Source: Candidatus Saccharimonadota bacterium (GTDB taxonomy: Bacteria; Patescibacteriota; Saccharimonadia; Saccharimonadales; Saccharimonadaceae). Taken from it: 64,000 bases of DNA. Numbering within the stretch: position 1 is the stretch's first letter; every line of letters begins with the position of its first letter. A model generated the notes under the pieces. That model searched no databases. It saw nothing but the letters and a program-made list of their open reading frames with translations, and was not told the DNA's origin. The stretch covers positions 35,052 to 99,051 of the forward strand of contig RYWJ01000002.1 in assembly GCA_003979185.1 (NCBI GenBank). The letters run 5' to 3'. Shown here one piece after another: positions 1 to 8,335 of the stretch. Position numbers and translations under genes: made by a program.

Positions 1-1454
1 AGTGTCATGTGCAGCTGTCTACTAAGACCAAGCTATTTTCGGAAGTTGATAATGACGCGCGCCAAAAGTCGCCAAATTCTTGTGTGTCGCCAGTGGATTA
101 TGGTTTGCCTGGTATGTTGCCACGTCTGAATAAAGCCGCAGTGCGTTATGCGGTGCGAGCTGGGTTGGCCCTAAATTCTAAGATTAACTTAGAAAGTCGG
201 TTTGATCGCAAACATTATTTTTATCCGGATTTGCCAAAAGGTTATCAGACGACGCAGCTTTTTTACCCGATTATTGGCGAAGGCTATGTGGAATTGCCTA
301 GTGGTGGCAAGGTACGTATTGAGCATGCGCATTTGGAGGAGGATGCTGGAAAGCTCAGTCACGAGAATGGTGATTCGTTGGTCGATCTTAATCGAGCGGG
401 TACTCCTTTAGTCGAAATTGTTTCTATGCCAGACATCCATTCAGCGGTCGAGGCTCGTGAATACACTAAGGAGCTTTGGCGTTTAATGACCTACGCTGGG
501 GTGACTTTTGGTGATTTGTATAATGGCAACATGCGTTTTGATGTCAATATCAGTATCGCGCCAGAAGGCAGCGATAAGTTGGGTACGCGCGCTGAAGTAA
601 AGAATCTAAATTCTTTCCGCAGTGTAGAGCGTGCAGTCGAATACGAAATCAAGCGACAGGCAAGGTTGCTTGATAAGGGGGAAGTAGTAGTACAAGAAAC
701 ACGTGGTTGGAGCGACGCTACTGGTGAAACTACTTCGCAGCGCAGCAAGGAAGAAGCGCAAGATTATCGCTATATGCCGGAGCCAGATATTCCACCAATT
801 CGCTTGACCGAAAAAGATGTTGTCGAACAGAAGGCTTTGATGGGTATACCACTTTGGATTTATCGTTCGTTCTTGAGAAAGTTCCTCTCCGAGGATATTG
901 TGGAAGTCCTGTTGGACTATAAAAATCTAACCGACGCACTATTCCAGTTAAATTCGTACTTATGTGACGCTATGAACCTAACTGATGAAAAACCTGCCAC
1001 CAATGATCAACGCAAAGTTCTCAGTTCCAAGCTGAAAAAGATCGCCAACTTGTTCAGCAGTGTATTGTTGGCCGAGGAAAATTCCAGCCTACTTAATGAT
1101 GAATTACCCACTAGCGAACAGCTTAATACTCTCGTCGAGATGAATGAGAAAAACGAACTTTCCAGTACTGGTATGAAAGAGGTCTTTATTAAGTTCTTTG
1201 ATCCAGAAATGCACTTTAAGGACACTCGTACCATCGCCAAAGAGCTTGGTGTGGTGCAGGAGAATGATTTGGGCGAACTTGAGAAAATTGTCGATGCAGT
1301 GCTAGCAAAGCCAGAAACCCAGAAAGCTCAAGAGGACTTCAAGGCTGGACAGGAAAAAGTCCTAGGTTTCTTAGTTGGTCAGGTGATGAAAGAATCCCGT
1401 GGCAAGGCTAATCCGTCGGCTGTACAAGATATTTTACGCCAGAAATTGCAGTAA
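1..1454 (+). CDS. gatB: Asp/Glu-tRNA amidotransferase subunit B (5' partial)
   Basis: Subunit B of the GatCAB amidotransferase, which converts mischarged Glu-tRNA(Gln) or Asp-tRNA(Asn) to the amide form using ammonia from GatA. The frame is open to the window edge and reads Cys-His-Val before the first possible start (GTG at 9), matching the conserved N-terminal GLEVHVQL segment, so about a dozen residues lie outside. Visible family blocks are VRIEHAHLEEDAGK, DLNRAGTPLVEIVS, RFDVNISI and KNLNSFR, followed by a C-terminal YqeY-like tail domain containing VGQVMKESRGKANP. The UvrD-like gene follows 13 bp downstream and is probably co-transcribed. Identification is firm; only the start is missing. 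Confidence 0.95.
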   Translation, partial: CHVQLSTKTKLFSEVDNDARQKSPNSCVSPVDYGLPGMLPRLNKAAVRYAVRAGLALNSKINLESRFDRKHYFYPDLPKGYQTTQLFYPIIGEGYVELPSGGKVRIEHAHLEEDAGKLSHENGDSLVDLNRAGTPLVEIVSMPDIHSAVEAREYTKELWRLMTYAGVTFGDLYNGNMRFDVNISIAPEGSDKLGTRAEVKNLNSFRSVERAVEYEIKRQARLLDKGEVVVQETRGWSDATGETTSQRSKEEAQDYRYMPEPDIPPIRLTEKDVVEQKALMGIPLWIYRSFLRKFLSEDIVEVLLDYKNLTDALFQLNSYLCDAMNLTDEKPATNDQRKVLSSKLKKIANLFSSVLLAEENSSLLNDELPTSEQLNTLVEMNEKNELSSTGMKEVFIKFFDPEMHFKDTRTIAKELGVVQENDLGELEKIVDAVLAKPETQKAQEDFKAGQEKVLGFLVGQVMKESRGKANPSAVQDILRQKLQ

Positions 1455-1467
1455 GTTTTGCTAGATA

Positions 1468-3126
1468 ATGTCTAGGGAATTTGCTAGTGTCGAAGAGTTC
1501 AAAGAGTGGTTTGAACAGCACGTTACGCTGGGAAGTAAACCTTATACCTTAGATTCCGATCAAGCTAGGGCGGTTTTGGACGACCATAAGAATACATTGG
1601 TGACGGCGCGAGCTGGCTCGGGCAAGACTCGAGTGATCGTGGCAAAGATTGCCTATTTGGTAGCAAATGGCTTGGCAGATTTGCACGAAACCGCAGCTTT
1701 TATGTTCAACCGAACGGCAGCCGCAGAAGTAAATGAGCGCATTGGTGCGGTAGCGGTTGATGGTGTAGAATTGAAGAATTGGTATGGTAAAGAGCAACAG
1801 ATTCGTGTTGCGTCAACCTTTCATAAATTTGCTTTGGATTTAGTTAAACTTAGTGGTGATTGTCCAGAACTGATTTCTGAAAGTGAGCGTAGTAAAATCA
1901 TCCATCAATCCTTGCAACATAAGTTGCGTCAGCAAAATCAATCGCTCACGCCGCAAAGGTATGAGGAATTGTTGCGGTTGGTGAGCAGCTTTATTTCACG
2001 TGCAGGTCAGAAGTATGCTGGCAAGGATGGAGTGGAGGATCTACGCGAGGATGTGGAAGAGTATTGTCGTCAATACCAAGACCAAGAAGAATATCGGGAG
2101 CGTATACTGATCCATCAGCTTTGTCTGGCAACTTTCAATGATTATTTGCTAGCATTAAGACCACCAAAGATAGACTTTAATTTATTAATGTCGCAAGCCA
2201 CGCAAATTCTGCAAAGTCCAGCAGGGCATGGTGCGGTCTTAAAAAAGGTGGCCCCACTTAAATATATTATGGTGGACGAATATCAAGATTTCTCCTTTCT
2301 ATTTTTCAGTATTATCCAAGCGCTGCGAGGAGTTTGTCCGAAGGTGCACCTCTTTGCAGTAGGTGATGATTGGCAAGCGATTAATCGTTTTGCGGGGTCA
2401 GACGTAAATTATTTTATTAATTTTGCGGATTATTTTTATGAAGATAACGTCAATATCCCACTAATGACAAATTATCGGAGTGATAGACAGATCGTAGAAA
2501 ATGCCAATGAATATATGTTAAAATATTACAATCCTCAAGCGCGAAGGGCGATACCTTTTAGTAAAAAGCGGGGTAAGATTAAGCGTGTCAATCCCGCTAA
2601 AACTAAATTTGATAAGAGCGATATATACGAAGATGGCTTACATGATGCTAGATTTCGGCGTGCTTTAGCCCAAACTTGCGGTGGCAAAGCCCAAGCTTAT
2701 ACAGAAGCAGCACAACTACTAAAAACAGTCTATAAGCTCATGCGCAAGCATAGAAAACAACAGATTTTATTACTTCATCGACACAATTTTACCTCTTTTC
2801 AAAATGTTACGCTGGATAGGTTTTTAGAAGCATTAAAAAATCTTGTGGTTGAACATGGGATTATGACTGAAAATCAATTCAAAGAGCGCGTACGCGGTAT
2901 GACGATGCATAAGTCAAAGGGTCTAGAATCAGACGTGGTGATTTTGCTAGAAGCGAATCGCGATCAAGTTTTAGCTCAGCATCACCATGCCGAAACCTTC
3001 ACTATCTTTGGCGATTGTCGTGCATCGGAGAAAGCCGATCAACATCGGTTACTCTATGTAGCCTTGACACGCGCAAAACATAGGCTATATATTCTTACTA
3101 CCGATAAACGAAGCCCCCTAACTTAA
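1468..3126 (+). CDS. UvrD/Rep-like superfamily 1 DNA helicase
   Basis: ATP-dependent 3'-5' DNA helicase of the UvrD/Rep/PcrA class, expected to act in repair or replication restart. Walker A ARAGSGKT lies at residues 47-54. Motif II reads MVDEYQDF, motif III VGDDWQAINRF, motif IV NYRSDRQ, motif V MTMHKSKGLESDVV and motif VI YVALTRAKHRLY, so all helicase motifs are intact. At 552 aa it is shorter than UvrD (about 720 aa), and the accessory 2B and C-terminal parts look reduced. No nuclease domain is seen, unlike the 1117-aa homologue at 19621. A minus-strand promoter-like element starts just after its stop codon. Confidence 0.9.
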   Translation: MSREFASVEEFKEWFEQHVTLGSKPYTLDSDQARAVLDDHKNTLVTARAGSGKTRVIVAKIAYLVANGLADLHETAAFMFNRTAAAEVNERIGAVAVDGVELKNWYGKEQQIRVASTFHKFALDLVKLSGDCPELISESERSKIIHQSLQHKLRQQNQSLTPQRYEELLRLVSSFISRAGQKYAGKDGVEDLREDVEEYCRQYQDQEEYRERILIHQLCLATFNDYLLALRPPKIDFNLLMSQATQILQSPAGHGAVLKKVAPLKYIMVDEYQDFSFLFFSIIQALRGVCPKVHLFAVGDDWQAINRFAGSDVNYFINFADYFYEDNVNIPLMTNYRSDRQIVENANEYMLKYYNPQARRAIPFSKKRGKIKRVNPAKTKFDKSDIYEDGLHDARFRRALAQTCGGKAQAYTEAAQLLKTVYKLMRKHRKQQILLLHRHNFTSFQNVTLDRFLEALKNLVVEHGIMTENQFKERVRGMTMHKSKGLESDVVILLEANRDQVLAQHHHAETFTIFGDCRASEKADQHRLLYVALTRAKHRLYILTTDKRSPLT

Positions 3127-3158
3127 GTTTTTGATAGATAAACTACCCCTATCTTTTC

Positions 3159-3187
3159 ATTATAGCACACTTTGTAATAAAAGTCAA
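3159..3187 (-). promoter_or_regulatory. Orphan minus-strand sigma70 promoter, copy 1
   Basis: On the minus strand the sequence has -35 TTGACT (3182-3187), a 17-nt spacer and an extended -10 TGTGC-TATAAT (3159-3164). It lies 33 bp after the stop of a plus-strand helicase gene and points back into it, with no minus-strand gene to serve. The downstream initial sequence GAAAAGATAGG is shared with two other copies in this window (42839 and 61858). Confidence 0.6.
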
Positions 3188-3385
3188 TAGTTTTACGCTA
3201 TACTCTTGTAAAATTGACGATAATATGGAATTACCTCCTAGAAAAGTTGCCAAAAACCTCTATCAAAAAAGCTATTTTTATGCTAAAATAAAGAAAAGCC
3301 GATTTCTCTAAGGTGTTTTGAATTTTATATTTTCGAAGCATACTGCGAGTGTGGTCAAAATTAATTATTAAAAGGAAATGCTTTC

Positions 3386-5485
3386 ATGGCAAATGAAGTA
3401 AAAGATTTAGCAAAGCTGCGCAATATTGGTATTATTGCCCATATTGATGCGGGTAAAACCACTACTTCCGAGGCAATCCTCTACCGTACTGGTTTGAAAC
3501 ACAAGATTGACCTTGTAAAAGGTGGTACTGGTGGTGCTACTACCGACTGGATGGAACAAGAAAAAGAGCGTGGTATTACCATTACCTCTGCAGCTGTGAC
3601 TACCTATTGGAAAGGTCACAAGATTAATATTATCGATACCCCAGGACACATTGACTTTACCGCTGAGGTGGAACGTTCACTACGCGTGCTTGATGGTGCA
3701 GTCGTGGTCTTCGACGGTAAAATGGGTGTAGAAGCTCAGTCGGAGACCGTTTGGCGTCAGGCTACTAAGTATGGCGTACCACGTGTCTGCTTTGTGAACA
3801 AGATTAATCAGATCGGTGGTGATTTCTATAAATCTCTTGATAGTATTCACAAACGTTTGTCGAAGAATGCTGTAGCTATCCACTTGCCAATTGGCTTTGA
3901 GAAGGATATTTGCGGCGTAGTTGATTTGATCGATATGAAAGCTTATACTTACAAGGATTATGCTGATCACGAGTTGACTGTTGGCGATATTCCAGCTGAC
4001 ATGCTTGAAAAAGCTAAGAATGCTCGCAGTATGCTGATCGAGGAAGCTGTGCAAGCTGACGAAGCTTTGATGGATAAGTTCTTCAATCAAGGTGAAGAGG
4101 CTATTACAGAAGTCGAGCTCAAAGCTGCTCTTCGTAAGCGTGTGCTTGATGGCGATTTCTTCCTCGTGACTGGTGGCGATGGCCGCGGTGTGATCGTGGA
4201 GAAAGTTCTTGATCTTGTAACGGATTATCTACCATCACCATTAGATCGTGATCAGGGTCAAACTGTTGGCGTTGATCCAAAGACTGGTAATCAAGCCATC
4301 CGCAAAGCTAGCGACAGTGAGCCATTGACGGCTTTGGCTTTCAAAATCGCAACTGATCCATTTGTGGGTAAATTAATCTTCGTTCGCGTCTATGCTGGCA
4401 AGATGACCTCTGGTAGTACTGTCCTGAACGCTACAACTGGTGACAAGGAGCGTATTGGTCGTCTTGTTCGTATGTTCGCCGATAAGCGTGAAGAGATATC
4501 AGAGATTACCGCTGGTGATATTGCTGCGGTAGTAGGCATGAAAGAGGTAACAACTGGTACGACGATTTGTGATCCAGCACATCCTATTCATCTTGAGGAT
4601 ATTACTTTCCCAGATCCTCCAGTGTCAATTGCTGTCGAGCCAAAGACCAAATCCGATCAGGAAAAAATGGGTCTAGGTTTGCAGAAACTTGTAGAAGAAG
4701 ATCCGACCTTGCGCGTGCATACTGATGAAGAAACTGGCCAGACTATTATTTCTGGTATGGGCGAATTGCACCTTGAAATCGCTATTGACCGTTTGCAAAA
4801 AGAGCATGGCGTTGAGGCTAATACTGGTGCTCCACAAGTCGCCTATCGTGAAACGATTCGCGGTACTGCCGAAGCTCAAGGTAAACACATTAAGCAGTCT
4901 GGTGGTCGTGGTCAGTACGGTGACGTTTGGGTGAAGTTTGAACCAAACGAGACTGGCAAGGGTTTTGAGTTTATCGATATGATTAAGGGTGGTGTAGTCC
5001 CACAGGAATATCGCAAACCAGTCCAGCAGGGTATTGAAGAGACTTTGAACGGCGGTGTGATTGCTGGCTATCCAGTTGTCGATGTGAAGGCAACTTTGTA
5101 CGATGGTTCCTACCATGACGTTGACTCTAGCGAACTTGCTTTCAAACTTGCCGGTTCTCTTGCTACGCGCGAAGGTATCAAGAAAGCTCAACCAGTCTTG
5201 CTTGAGCCAGTTATGAAGCTAGAGATTACCACTCCAGAAGAATTTATGGGCGATGTGATTGGTGACATAAACTCCCGCCGTGGTCGCATTGATAGCATGG
5301 AAGACTTAAATGGCGGGGCTAAGTTGATCAAAGCCTTTGCGCCGCTGGCAAACCTCTTTGGTTATACTTCAGATTTGCGTTCAATGTCACAAGGTCGCGC
5401 AGCGAGTTCGATGGAGTTGAGTGGCTATGAGGAAGTACCACCTAACGTAGCTAACGAGATTATCGAAAAACGCAATACAAAATAG
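3386..5485 (+). CDS. fusA: Translation elongation factor G
   Basis: EF-G, the GTPase that drives ribosomal translocation and, with RRF, ribosome recycling. At 699 aa it has normal length with all five domains. G1 is [10 protein letters not shown] (residues 18-27), G3 is DTPGHIDF, and domain IV ends in the usual [16 protein letters not shown] region. The guanine-specificity motif NKxD reads Asn-Lys-Ile-Asn at residues 138-141, so the base-recognising Asp is Asn141 (codon AAT at 3806-3808). ATG is preceded by AAAAGGAA as Shine-Dalgarno, after a leader of roughly 95 nt. A good terminator follows the stop, so this is probably a single-gene unit. Confidence 0.97.
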   Translation: MANEVKDLAKLRNIGIIAHIDAGKTTTSEAILYRTGLKHKIDLVKGGTGGATTDWMEQEKERGITITSAAVTTYWKGHKINIIDTPGHIDFTAEVERSLRVLDGAVVVFDGKMGVEAQSETVWRQATKYGVPRVCFVNKINQIGGDFYKSLDSIHKRLSKNAVAIHLPIGFEKDICGVVDLIDMKAYTYKDYADHELTVGDIPADMLEKAKNARSMLIEEAVQADEALMDKFFNQGEEAITEVELKAALRKRVLDGDFFLVTGGDGRGVIVEKVLDLVTDYLPSPLDRDQGQTVGVDPKTGNQAIRKASDSEPLTALAFKIATDPFVGKLIFVRVYAGKMTSGSTVLNATTGDKERIGRLVRMFADKREEISEITAGDIAAVVGMKEVTTGTTICDPAHPIHLEDITFPDPPVSIAVEPKTKSDQEKMGLGLQKLVEEDPTLRVHTDEETGQTIISGMGELHLEIAIDRLQKEHGVEANTGAPQVAYRETIRGTAEAQGKHIKQSGGRGQYGDVWVKFEPNETGKGFEFIDMIKGGVVPQEYRKPVQQGIEETLNGGVIAGYPVVDVKATLYDGSYHDVDSSELAFKLAGSLATREGIKKAQPVLLEPVMKLEITTPEEFMGDVIGDINSRRGRIDSMEDLNGGAKLIKAFAPLANLFGYTSDLRSMSQGRAASSMELSGYEEVPPNVANEIIEKRNTK

Positions 5486-5486
5486 T

Positions 5487-5516
5487 AAAAATAGTCCCGC
5501 AAGGGACTATTTTTTG
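5487..5516 (+). terminator. Rho-independent terminator of fusA
   Basis: Stem AAAATAGTCCC with GCAA tetraloop and matching GGGACTATTTT, then a T run. It starts 1 nt after the fusA stop codon. The A/T-rich flanks also make it usable from the other strand. Confidence 0.9.
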
Positions 5517-5596
5517 TGTACCATGAATTTAAGCTTGCTGTTCAATTTATTCATAATCATGATTATACCATTCCAGATGTGTTATAATGAAGCCAA

Positions 5597-6286
5597 ATGA
5601 AAAAGATTTTAATCATTGAAGATGAAGAGGCAATGCGTCAAGGTCTAGATGACCTATTGCGCAGCTCAGGGTACGAATCAAAGGCTTTGGACTTATCCAA
5701 ATATCTTCCGCAACCTCAAAATATTGCCAGTATCATTGACGATATTGTCGCGGTGCAGGCGGATTTGATTTTGCTAGATATTAATTTGGCTGGACTAGAC
5801 GGGGAGCTGATTTTGAAGACTCTGCGTAGTCGTTCGGAAGTACCAGTAATCATGGTAACGAGTAGTGGTATGGAGATGGATGAAGTGCTGTCGATGAGCT
5901 ACGGTGCAGACGATTATATTACAAAGCCGTATAATCCACAGATTTTATTGTTGAGAATTGCTGCGGTATTAAAACGCTTTGAGGGTACAAATGGCCCGAT
6001 CAAGTTTCATAATTTACGGGTAGATCTAAATAAAGGCGTGATTGAAAGTGACCAAAAGCGTATTTTGTTGACGAAGAACGAAATGATTATCTTTGGACAT
6101 TTGCTTTCTCATCGAGGTGAGATTGTGACGCGTGATGATTTAATGACGGATTTATGGAATAACCATGAATATATTAATGATAATGCGTTAACCGTAAATG
6201 TTAGCCGTTTGCGTGGTAAATTCAAAACACTTGGCATGGGTGAAACCATTGAAACCCGTAAAGGTTTAGGCTATATCTTATCATGA
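5597..6286 (+). CDS. OmpR/PhoB-family response regulator
   Basis: DNA-binding response regulator of a two-component pair. The receiver domain shows the acidic pair near residue 9, phospho-acceptor Asp61 in ILLDINLAG, and the conserved Lys in ITKPYNP. A winged-helix Trans_reg_C domain follows (roughly 130-229), with NEMIIFGHLLSH and VNVSRLRGK. The receiver carries about 10 extra residues before the acceptor Asp compared with typical family members. The -10 box TATAAT (5583-5588) ends 8 nt before the ATG, so the mRNA is predicted to be leaderless. It overlaps the kinase gene by 4 nt (ATGA), indicating coupled translation. The likely target is the ABC transporter downstream. Confidence 0.92.
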   Translation: MKKILIIEDEEAMRQGLDDLLRSSGYESKALDLSKYLPQPQNIASIIDDIVAVQADLILLDINLAGLDGELILKTLRSRSEVPVIMVTSSGMEMDEVLSMSYGADDYITKPYNPQILLLRIAAVLKRFEGTNGPIKFHNLRVDLNKGVIESDQKRILLTKNEMIIFGHLLSHRGEIVTRDDLMTDLWNNHEYINDNALTVNVSRLRGKFKTLGMGETIETRKGLGYILS

Positions 6287-7299
6287 AACCTCAAGCCGAA
6301 AACCCAGCAAGTCTCAAACACTATTTGCGAGATAAGCTCTTTGTGATTGTGTTGGCGTTTGGTATGTTGGGGGTATTAGTGCTTTTCCTGCTAGCGCTAA
6401 AATCAAATTTTATATTTGTTTTTCTAATTACTATTTTTTGGCTCGGTTTTTTGATAATGATTTTGACATGGGATTATCTGCGACGGCATAAATTTTATCA
6501 AGATTTGTTGGGGAATTTAGAGAATTTAGATCAGGCATATTTGATTTTGGAAACTCTTGAATCGCCAACTTTTTATGATGGTGAAATCTTGCATCAAGTG
6601 TTATATCGTATTAATAAGTCAATGATTGAGAATGTGCGAAATTACCAAAGTGCGTCAAGGGAATTTCAGGATTATGTTGAGATGTGGATTCATGAAGTAA
6701 AAACGCCATTAGCGACGCTGTCTTTGATTGCACGTGAGCCAAAAGTCTTGGCGCAAGTAAAACGTTTAGATGACTATGTAGAACAAATTTTGTACTTTGC
6801 TCGTGCAGAAAATGCTGAACGTGATTATTTAATTCAAAAAGTATGTTTAGAGAAGCCTGTTGATAAAGTCGCGAACCGTAACTTAGAAATTATTAGAGCA
6901 AAACAGATTGATTTTGTGGTTAAGGATTTACATCAGGAAGTCTACACTGATTCAAAATGGCTGGAATTTATTATTAATCAGATTCTGAATAATAGTATTA
7001 AGTATGGTAGTACTAAAATCGAATTGTCTGCAAAAGTAATCGGTGGCCAAGTGACATTATCGATTACTGATGATGGCTGTGGAATTGACGCGAAGGATCT
7101 TCCGCGCGTCTTCGACAAAAGTTTCACTGGTGAGAATGGTCGTATTGGCAATAAATCGACTGGCATGGGTTTGTATATTGCGAAAATTCTTTGCGACAAA
7201 CTCGGCCATCAGATCACAATTGCTTCTCAGAAAGATCAATATACAAGCGTAAAAATCACTTTTACCAAACCAGAATATTATAAAGTTCTGGAAAGTTAG
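6283..7299 (+). CDS. Intramembrane-sensing histidine kinase (BceS-like)
   Basis: Sensor kinase partner of the preceding regulator. Two membrane helices (about 17-38 and 43-63) are joined by a very short external loop, which is typical of kinases that sense through an ABC permease and have no sensor domain. The phospho-accepting His137 lies in WIHEVKTPL, the N box is NQILNNSIKYG, G1 is DDGCGID and G2 is GMGLYIAKI. Length (338 aa) matches the BceS/VraG-linked class. Gene order kinase-ATPase-permease supports a flux-sensing antimicrobial-peptide response. The inducing peptide cannot be read from sequence. Confidence 0.9.
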   Translation: MKPQAENPASLKHYLRDKLFVIVLAFGMLGVLVLFLLALKSNFIFVFLITIFWLGFLIMILTWDYLRRHKFYQDLLGNLENLDQAYLILETLESPTFYDGEILHQVLYRINKSMIENVRNYQSASREFQDYVEMWIHEVKTPLATLSLIAREPKVLAQVKRLDDYVEQILYFARAENAERDYLIQKVCLEKPVDKVANRNLEIIRAKQIDFVVKDLHQEVYTDSKWLEFIINQILNNSIKYGSTKIELSAKVIGGQVTLSITDDGCGIDAKDLPRVFDKSFTGENGRIGNKSTGMGLYIAKILCDKLGHQITIASQKDQYTSVKITFTKPEYYKVLES

Positions 7300-7315
7300 C
7301 TTATATATTACAAAA

Positions 7316-7371
7316 AAGTAAGTCAGAAGTAAGTTTGAACGCACGACACCGGAATAAGTTTTACATATAAT
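7316..7371 (+). promoter_or_regulatory. Putative response-regulator site and promoter of the Bce-like transporter
   Basis: Two exact copies of AAGTAAGT start at 7316 and 7327, giving an 11-bp (one helical turn) period as expected for an OmpR-family dimer. A TATAAT -10 lies at 7366-7371. The -35 region at 17-nt spacing (7343-7348, ACGACA) is poor, which fits an activator-dependent promoter. The repeat sits about 44-62 nt upstream of the predicted start. Confidence 0.55.
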
Positions 7372-7388
7372 AAAGTCAAGGAGAAAGT

Positions 7389-8156
7389 ATGAAAACGATT
7401 TTAGAATTAGAAAAAGTCGAGAAATATTACGGCAACAAGTCGTCCTTAACCAAAGCGATTGATAATATTTCTCTAAGTGTCGACGAAGGTGAATTTGTCG
7501 CAATTATGGGTTCGAGTGGCTCAGGAAAAACAACTTTACTTAATGCTATATCAACAATTGATCGCGTGACTGCTGGACACATTTACGTAGCCGGTGAAGA
7601 TATTACCGAGTTAAAAGGTGAGGCGCTGAATCGCTTTCGTCGTGAAGAGCTAGGATTTATTTTTCAGGATTTCAATCTGTTGGATTCGCTCACGGCCTAC
7701 GAGAATATCGCTCTAGCTTTGTCGATTCAGAACTGCAAAGTAGACGAACTTAAGGAGCGTGTGCATAATGTAGCAAAAGAGTTAAATATTACGAACGTAC
7801 TGGAAAAGTTTCCTTATCAAATGTCGGGAGGCCAGAAGCAACGCGTGGCGTCCGCTCGAGCAATTGTGACAAAACCAAAACTGATTTTGGCAGATGAGCC
7901 AACTGGAGCTTTGGACTCTAAGTCGTCTCGAATGTTGCTTGAGCAATTCGAAAGCCTTAATGCAAAATTGAACGCTACAATTCTCATGGTAACGCATGAT
8001 GCCTTTGCGGCTTCGTATGCTTCGCGCGTAATTTTTATTAAGGACGGTAAAGTCTTTAATGAGATTCGTAAAGGTAAAGATGATCGCAAGAAGTTCTTTA
8101 ATGAGATTATTAATGTAATTACTTTGCTCGGGGGTGATTTAAATGATGCTTTGTAA
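7389..8156 (+). CDS. ABC transporter ATPase, BceA-like
   Basis: Nucleotide-binding subunit of a peptide-resistance type ABC transporter. Walker A is GSSGSGKTT, the Q-loop FQDFNLLDSL, the signature MSGGQKQRV, Walker B LILADEPTGALD and the H-loop VTHDAF, all intact. Length (255 aa) is normal. The ATG has a strong Shine-Dalgarno (AAGGAGAAAGT). It is followed by 179 bp of AT-rich sequence with a small hairpin (8253-8269) before the permease gene. Together with the upstream two-component genes it forms a Bce-type module, which in Firmicutes removes antibiotics from lipid II-cycle targets; that role here is inference. Confidence 0.92.
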   Translation: MKTILELEKVEKYYGNKSSLTKAIDNISLSVDEGEFVAIMGSSGSGKTTLLNAISTIDRVTAGHIYVAGEDITELKGEALNRFRREELGFIFQDFNLLDSLTAYENIALALSIQNCKVDELKERVHNVAKELNITNVLEKFPYQMSGGQKQRVASARAIVTKPKLILADEPTGALDSKSSRMLLEQFESLNAKLNATILMVTHDAFAASYASRVIFIKDGKVFNEIRKGKDDRKKFFNEIINVITLLGGDLNDAL

Positions 8157-8335
8157 TGGAAAAATACAATTAATAAATAAATTACAAAAATATTTCAGTT
8201 TTAAAATGCGCCAAAATTTAATATTAAAAAATAAACAAAAATTTTCGCAATGGGAAAAGCGACTTTTCCAGCTGTTTTCCTGTAAAGTTATAAATAAAAA
8301 ATATTATTTTCAGTTAAATAGTGAGGTGCAGAGTT

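Noticed and set aside
3127..3165. GATAG...CTATC-TTTT as a terminator for the UvrD-like gene
   Set aside because: Stem of only 5 bp with an 11-nt loop, and the bases coincide with the shared start region of the orphan promoter family, which does not form this hairpin in the other two copies.
3680..5191. Long antisense frames (up to 172 codons) within fusA
   Set aside because: Shadow frames produced by codon bias of a highly expressed gene; no start signals and low-complexity Ile/Phe/Ser-rich translations.
5597..6286. UGA recoded to glycine as in Absconditabacteria and Gracilibacteria
   Set aside because: The response regulator ends at TGA exactly at the domain boundary and overlaps the kinase start as ATGA, and no conserved protein here requires read-through of TGA.
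7316..7334. Tandem AAGTAAGT repeats as part of a CRISPR or mobile repeat
   Set aside because: Only two 8-bp copies with an 11-bp period in front of a regulated promoter; a regulator site is the simpler reading. No CRISPR-like array or insertion sequence was found in the window.
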